Origin: Betaproteobacteria bacterium | Lineage (GTDB): Bacteria > Pseudomonadota > Gammaproteobacteria > Burkholderiales > Usitatibacteraceae | NCBI GenBank assembly: GCA_016711875.1 | Contig: JADJSD010000001.1 | Location: 1,302,001 to 1,366,000 of the forward strand | Length of the DNA stretch: 64,000 bases | Direction: 5' to 3' | Part shown: positions 59,794-64,000 of the stretch, piece after piece | How the letters are laid out: every line of letters begins with the position of its first letter | Numbering within the stretch: the stretch's first letter is position 1 | Notes under the pieces: generated by a model | Told to the model about the DNA's origin: nothing | Seen by the model: only the letters and a program-made list of their open reading frames with translations | Database searches by the model: none | Program-made: the position numbers and the translations under genes

Positions 59794-60771
59794 CTACTTC
59801 GTGTCCTGGATGCGCTTCACGAGGTCCTTCAGCTTCGGCGTGCTCGCGAACTTCGCGTACACCGGCGCCATGGCGTCGATGAACTCCTTCTTGTTCGGGA
59901 TGGCCACCACCTGCGAGCCCGCCTTCTCCACGATTGCGCGCGACTTCACCTCGCGCTCGTCCCAGAGCTTCCTCATGTGGGCCACGGAATCCTTCGCGGC
60001 CTGCTTCACGAGCGCCTTGTCTTCCTTCGAGAGCGTGTCCCACACCTTCTTGGAGAACACCAGCACCTCGGGCGCCAGCGAATGCTCGGTCGTGTTGTAG
60101 TACTTGGCCGCCTCGAAGTGGCGCGAGGATTCGTAGCTGGGCCAGTTGTTCTCGGCCGCGTCCACGATGCCGGTCTTGAGGGCGGTGTACACCTCGCCGT
60201 AGGGCATGGGGGTGGGGTTCGCGCCCAAGGCCTGAACCATGGCCACGAAAAGATCCGACTGGATGACGCGGATCTTCATGCCCTTCATGTCCGCGACCGT
60301 CTTGATGGGCTTCTTGGTGGAATAGAAGGAGCGCGAGCCGCTGTCGTAGAACGCGAGGCCCACGAGCCCCTGCGATTCCATCGCCGCGAGGATTTCGTCG
60401 CCGATGGGCCCGTCGAGCACCTTCCGCATGTGCGCGGTGTCGCGGAAGATGAAGGGCAGTCCCGTGGCGATCGTCTCGGGCACCACGGCGTTGAGCGGCG
60501 CCACGTTGATGCGCATCATGTCCAGGCCGCCGAGCTTCAGCTGCTCGATGTTGTCCTTCTCCGTGCCCAGGGCGCCGGAGGGGTACACGCGCACGCCGAG
60601 CTTGCCGCCCGAGCGTTCCTTGAGGAGCTTGCCCATGTGGTTCACCGCCTGCACCGTCGGGTAGTCGGCGGGGTGCACGTCGGCGGAGCGGAAATCGCGG
60701 GCGAGCGCGGGGAAGGAAAGGAGCGCGAGCGCGGCGAGGCTCGCGAGCGGGGCGAGCAGGCGGTTCGTCAT
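59794..60771 (-). CDS. dctP: TRAP solute receptor, sugar-acid type
   Basis: A 325-residue receptor with a Sec signal peptide (residues 1-25, P-A-L-A-R). The binding-site Arg lies in G-M-K-I-R-V-I-Q-S near 165, and A-E-N-N-W-P-S-Y-E-S is the late motif seen in uronate and sugar-acid TRAP receptors. The operon partners (uronate dehydrogenase, lactonase) support galacturonate or glucuronate as ligand. Starts at the ATG at 60771; GAGAAAACA precedes it. Confidence 0.9.
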   Translation of the reverse strand: MTNRLLAPLASLAALALLSFPALARDFRSADVHPADYPTVQAVNHMGKLLKERSGGKLGVRVYPSGALGTEKDNIEQLKLGGLDMMRINVAPLNAVVPETIATGLPFIFRDTAHMRKVLDGPIGDEILAAMESQGLVGLAFYDSGSRSFYSTKKPIKTVADMKGMKIRVIQSDLFVAMVQALGANPTPMPYGEVYTALKTGIVDAAENNWPSYESSRHFEAAKYYNTTEHSLAPEVLVFSKKVWDTLSKEDKALVKQAAKDSVAHMRKLWDEREVKSRAIVEKAGSQVVAIPNKKEFIDAMAPVYAKFASTPKLKDLVKRIQDTK

Positions 60772-60788
60772 CTTGTTTTCTCCGAGTG

Positions 60789-61688
60789 TCATGCGGGGGA
60801 TGCGAAAGGCGTCTCGAGCAGGCCCTTCACGCCGGGCCTCGCGGCGAACACGGCGCCGGCCCACGGCTGGCTTTCGAGCGCGGCGGGGTCGGCCGGGCGG
60901 ATGCTGGTGATGAACAGGGTGTCGAGTCCCGGGCCGCCGAACGCGCACATGGCGGGCTTCTTCACCGGCAGGTCGATGCGGCGATCGAGCAGGCCCTCCG
61001 GCGTGAAGCGCAGCACGCAGCCGCCGTCGTTGGCGCAGGTCCAGTAGCAGCCGTCCTCGTCCACAGCCGCGCCGTCGGGGCGGCCCGGGTGCGCGTTCAT
61101 GTCGATGAAGGGCCGGCGATTGGTGGGCATGCCGCTGTCGATGTCGTAGTCGAGGCACCAGACCTGGCGCACGGAAGGGTGCGAATCGGAAAGATACATC
61201 CGGTCGCCCGCGGGCGAGAACGCGAGGCCGTTCTGCACCACGAGGCCGCCGACCACGGGGCCGGTGAGACCGCCGGGCGAGGCGTAGCGGAAGAGCCCGC
61301 CCACCGCGTGCGCCGCGGCCATGTCGTTGTGCATCGTGCCGGCCCAGAAGCGCCCCTGCCGGTCGCAGCGGCCGTCGTTGAAGCGCATGTTCGGCAGCGC
61401 GAAGCCGGGCGTGCCCAGCCGCGCCTTGGCGACGGTGCCGTCGGCCGCGAGTTCGAGCGAGAAGACGCCGGTCTGCATCCCCGCGATGAGCGTGCCGTTC
61501 GAGGCGAAGGCGATGCAGCCGACGGGCTCGGGCGCGCTCCACGCGTCGAGCCGGCCCGTGGCCGGGTCGAGCCGCAGGATCTTCCCTGCGGGGATGTCCA
61601 CGAAATAGAGGGCCGATTCCTCCGCGCGCCACACGGGCGATTCGCCCACCGTGAACGCGGGCTCGGTCAGCCGCTCGATCGCCGTCAT
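60789..61688 (-). CDS. SMP-30/gluconolactonase family lactonase
   Basis: A 299-residue six-bladed propeller enzyme of the SMP-30 family. G-E-S-P-V-W near the start carries the metal Glu, later N-D-G-R-C-D, N-G-L-A-F-S-P and D-x-D-G-C-Y-W follow the family order. Lies 1 bp from the udh stop, so co-translated. Expected to open the aldarolactone made by uronate dehydrogenase. Confidence 0.9.
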   Translation of the reverse strand: MTAIERLTEPAFTVGESPVWRAEESALYFVDIPAGKILRLDPATGRLDAWSAPEPVGCIAFASNGTLIAGMQTGVFSLELAADGTVAKARLGTPGFALPNMRFNDGRCDRQGRFWAGTMHNDMAAAHAVGGLFRYASPGGLTGPVVGGLVVQNGLAFSPAGDRMYLSDSHPSVRQVWCLDYDIDSGMPTNRRPFIDMNAHPGRPDGAAVDEDGCYWTCANDGGCVLRFTPEGLLDRRIDLPVKKPAMCAFGGPGLDTLFITSIRPADPAALESQPWAGAVFAARPGVKGLLETPFASPA

Positions 61689-61689
61689 G

Positions 61690-62502
61690 TCAGTCGTCGA
61701 AGGGGCCGGCGGTCACGAAGGCGCCGCCTTGGTAGACGGCAACCGGGTCGGCTGCGTCGAGGGGCGGGCCGAGGGCTTCGACGCGCTCGCGCTGGCCATC
61801 GGCGGAATCCTTCGGCTCGAAGCCCAGGTGCGCGGCCTTGCGGTTGTCCCACCACAGGCCCGCGTTGCGCGAGGCGCCGAAGACGATGGTGTGGCCGACT
61901 GCGGGTGTCACGAGCGATTTCGTCACCAGCTGCACAAGGTCGTCGTAGCTGAGCCAGGTGCGCAGCATGCGGCGGTCCTTCGCCTCCGGGAACGACGAGC
62001 CGATGCGAAGGCACACCGTCTCGATGCCGTGGCGGTCGAAGTAGAGGCGGGAGAGGCTTTCGCCGAAACACTTGGAGACGCCGTAGAGGCCGTCGGGGCG
62101 CATCGGGTCATCGGCGTCGATGCGCTGGTCCTGGCGGTAGAAGCCCACCACGTGGTTGGAGCTGGCGTACACCACGCGCTTCACGCCGTGCTTGCGCGCG
62201 GCTTCATAAAGATTGAACACGCCAACGATGTTGGCGTTCAGGATCGGGTCCCACGGGCCCTCGACCGAGACGCCGCCGAAATGCGCGATGGCATCGACGC
62301 CGTCGACGAGCGCGTGCACCGCCGCCTTGTCGCCCAGGTCGCAGCTCACGACTTCCTCGCCTTCGCGGGCGGGGCCGAGATCGGCGATGTCGGAGACGCG
62401 CAGCACCGTCGCGAGGGGCTTCAGGCGTTCCCGCAGCACTTGGCCGAGGCCGCCCGCCGCGCCGGTGAGCAGCAGGCGGTAGAATTTGCCGGGTGGGTTC
62501 AA
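61690..62502 (-). CDS. udh: Uronate dehydrogenase (NAD-dependent SDR)
   Basis: A 270-residue extended-type SDR with the N-terminal loop T-G-A-A-G-G-L-G, V-Y-A-S-S-N-H-V and Y-G-V-S-K (catalytic Tyr-Lys). Length and motifs match bacterial uronate dehydrogenase, which oxidises D-galacturonate/D-glucuronate to the lactone. The start is the TTG at 62502 with GGAGA upstream; a 30-residue longer reading is open but poor. It is the first gene of the operon with smp-30 and dctPQM. Confidence 0.88.
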   Translation of the reverse strand: MNPPGKFYRLLLTGAAGGLGQVLRERLKPLATVLRVSDIADLGPAREGEEVVSCDLGDKAAVHALVDGVDAIAHFGGVSVEGPWDPILNANIVGVFNLYEAARKHGVKRVVYASSNHVVGFYRQDQRIDADDPMRPDGLYGVSKCFGESLSRLYFDRHGIETVCLRIGSSFPEAKDRRMLRTWLSYDDLVQLVTKSLVTPAVGHTIVFGASRNAGLWWDNRKAAHLGFEPKDSADGQRERVEALGPPLDAADPVAVYQGGAFVTAGPFDD

Positions 62503-62549
62503 GGTTTCTCCGTGGGCATGCCCCGGGGCCCGAAGACCGGCCGGGGGTA

Positions 62550-62669
62550 GGAAAACGATTTCCTTTTTGCCAGAGGCCCCGCGGCCTGTCAAGCCGGGGC
62601 CATGGAAAATCGCCCCGGAAAGCCGCCGTGACTTGACAGCGGCGGGTCGAAACGGCGAAAACGTTTACT
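62550..62669. promoter_or_regulatory. LacI-type operators between udh and lacI
   Basis: Two sites with central CG: GGAAAACGATTTCC (62550-62563), 48 bp upstream of udh, and CGAAAACGTTTACT (62656-62669), directly before the lacI ATG. A consensus TTGACA lies at 62633-62638 on the plus strand. The layout fits repression of udh-smp30-dctPQM and of lacI itself. Confidence 0.7.
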
Positions 62670-62670
62670 T

Positions 62671-63714
62671 ATGAAGAAGCGACCCACCATCCGCGACGTC
62701 GCCGGCCAGGCCGGGGTGTCGATCGCCACCGTCTCGAAGTTCATCAACGGCACGCAGCGCTTCAGCGCCGTGGTCGAGCGGCGCATCCAGGCGGCCATCG
62801 ACGAGCTGGCCTACCACTCCAACCCGCTCGCCCGCAGCATGATCACCGGGAAGACGGGCTCCATCGGCGTGGTGATCCTCGACATCCTCAACCCGCACTT
62901 CACCAACATCGTGAAGGGCGCGAACCGCATCGCGCTCGAGCACGGCTACAACCTGCTCTTCGTGGACACCGAGGAGAGCCAGGCCCGCGAGTCGGACCTG
63001 ATCGCGGCCCTCTCGCGCCGCGTGGACGGCCTCATCGTCAGCACGCGCATGCCGCAGGAGGAGCTGCCCGGGGTGCTCGCGCTCGGCAAGCCCGTCGTCT
63101 TCTCGGGCCGCGTGGCGCCGGAAGGCTCGGTGAGCATCGGCATCGACGCGTATGCCGCCGCCTACATGATCGGCGAGCTGCTGGTGAAGCAGGGCCACCG
63201 CAAGATCGCCTACGTGGGCTTCGCGCCCGCGCGGCCGGACCAGGAGCGCATCAAGGGTCTTACCGACAGCCTCGCGGCCCACGGCCTCGCGCCCACGCGC
63301 TTCGAGGCGCAGGGCCCGACGCTCGCGGAGGGCGAGCGGGTTTGCTCCACGGTGCTGCTGGGCAAGGGCAAGCCCGACGCCGTCGTCTGCTACAACGACC
63401 TCGTGGCCATCGGCTTCATGGGCGTCGCGACCTCGCTCGGCATCCGCATTCCCGAGGACCTCTCGGTCGTCGGCATCGACAACATTCCCTTCGGCCGATT
63501 CACCAGCCCCGCGCTCACCACGGTGGATACGCAAAGCGAAAAGCTGGGGGAGGAAGGGATGCGCCTGCTGCTTCGGCTCATCGTGGGCGAGGATCCGCCC
63601 GCGCCCGGTCACACGCGGCTCGAACCCCGCCTCGTGCTGCGCGATTCCACGCGCGTGCGGGCCCCGCAGGCTGCGCCGCGGCCGGTTGCGAAGGCGCGCC
63701 GCGGCCCGGGCTGA
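62671..63714 (+). CDS. LacI family transcriptional regulator
   Basis: A 347-residue LacI/GalR regulator: N-terminal helix-turn-helix with T-I-R-D-V-A-x-x-A-G-V-S-I-A-T-V-S-K (residues 6-23) and a sugar-binding effector domain. The divergent hexuronate operon and matching operators make it a likely uronate-responsive repressor. Starts at the ATG at 62671. The C-terminal ~25 residues are Arg/Pro/Ala-rich and not part of the fold. Confidence 0.92.
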   Translation: MKKRPTIRDVAGQAGVSIATVSKFINGTQRFSAVVERRIQAAIDELAYHSNPLARSMITGKTGSIGVVILDILNPHFTNIVKGANRIALEHGYNLLFVDTEESQARESDLIAALSRRVDGLIVSTRMPQEELPGVLALGKPVVFSGRVAPEGSVSIGIDAYAAAYMIGELLVKQGHRKIAYVGFAPARPDQERIKGLTDSLAAHGLAPTRFEAQGPTLAEGERVCSTVLLGKGKPDAVVCYNDLVAIGFMGVATSLGIRIPEDLSVVGIDNIPFGRFTSPALTTVDTQSEKLGEEGMRLLLRLIVGEDPPAPGHTRLEPRLVLRDSTRVRAPQAAPRPVAKARRGPG

Positions 63715-63725
63715 CGGGCCCTTCG

Positions 63726-63902
63726 GGAAACTTGTTTCCTGAATCCAGTAAACGTTTTTCGCACGTGCTTCCCCCCGGTTTTCCCTCCCGAGGTGGATTG
63801 ACAGCCCGGAATCGCCTCGCTAAAGTGGGAAAACGCTTTCCCTCCAGCCCGTCGGATTTGGAGAAGTCCGGCGAGGCGACAAGAGAGGGGAAACGGTTTA
63901 CC
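63726..63902 (+). promoter_or_regulatory. Promoter with a cluster of LacI-type operators
   Basis: Four operator-like dyads: 63726-63739 (GGAAACTTGTTTCC), 63747-63760, 63827-63842 (GGGAAAACGCTTTCCC) and 63887-63902. A good promoter TTGACA (63798-63803) and TAAAGT (63821-63826), spacing 17 bp, has the third operator directly at the start site. It drives the gene starting at 63968. No other gene lies in 63715-63967. Confidence 0.75.
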
Positions 63903-63967
63903 GCCCAGGACCGAACAAGCGCGCCCCGCGGCCAAGCCGCAGAGGGTGCGAGACGAGGAGGAGCACC

Positions 63968-64000
63968 GTGAGAAACACGCACCCGTTCGCGCTCACGCCC
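63968..64000 (+). CDS. Start of an unidentified gene cut by the window edge
   Basis: GTG at 63968 after GAGGAGGAG begins V/M-R-N-T-H-P-F-A-L-T-P and runs open to the window edge. The LacI-operator-rich promoter upstream suggests a gene of the same uronate regulon, such as an outer-membrane receptor or another catabolic enzyme. Eleven codons are too few to name it. Confidence 0.5.
   Translation, partial: MRNTHPFALTP

Overview
The window is high-GC, gene-dense DNA from a free-living betaproteobacterium. The evidence is five Bug/TctC-type tripartite tricarboxylate receptors, two complete TRAP transporters, a class II ribonucleotide reductase under NrdR-type boxes, TamB, and codon use dominated by G/C third positions. 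I infer Burkholderiales/Nitrosomonadales relatives; no rRNA or tRNA is present to fix the genus. Several very long ORFs on the opposite strand are GC-driven shadows and are left out.

Layout. 0-6 kb: end of tamB, a hotdog thioesterase, a spermidine-synthase-like protein, an OPT transporter and a secreted beta-propeller-like protein. 6-10.4 kb: two inverted copies of a ~590-bp non-coding, internally palindromic element bracket a LysR regulator, a Bug receptor and an O-methyltransferase. 10.4-30 kb: metabolic and accessory genes (DUF808, double-hotdog protein, Bug receptors, quinone oxidoreductase, metallo-beta-lactamase fold, S9 peptidase, GcvR-like ACT protein, GNAT-PPOX fusion, phosphodiesterase, amidohydrolase, beta carbonic anhydrase). 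30-35 kb: TRAP transporter dctPQM and a gamma-glutamyltransferase, with REP-like hairpins at the edges. 35-39 kb: rhodanese, a DUF1579-phospholipase D fusion, racemase, MerR and small membrane proteins.

39-44.5 kb holds three toxin-antitoxin modules in a row (brnTA, res-xre, hipBA). hipA carries an apparent frameshift, and an ATPase gene overlaps its end. 44.7-47.3 kb is a D-aminoacylase and another Bug receptor.

47.5-52.7 kb is a lower-GC island with the most interesting system. A CapW/BrxR-like WYL regulator is followed, with overlapping or nearly touching genes, by a ubiquitin-like protein, an E2-like protein, a JAB-peptidase/E1 fusion, an APH-like kinase and a DUF6527 predicted metal-binding protein. 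This is a bacterial ubiquitin-like conjugation operon, probably antiphage. Neither the E1 nor the E2 has a cysteine at the canonical catalytic position, the Ubl ends in Gly-His-Ala, and a kinase-like component is an unusual partner.

52.9-57.8 kb: class II ribonucleotide reductase whose catalytic cysteine is the +1 residue of a 379-residue LAGLIDADG intein, paired NrdR boxes, and msrA behind a 14-codon upstream ORF. 58-64 kb: a hexuronate uptake and oxidation operon (uronate dehydrogenase, SMP-30 lactonase, TRAP dctPQM) divergent from a LacI regulator, with LacI-type operators on both sides, and the first codons of another gene at the right edge.
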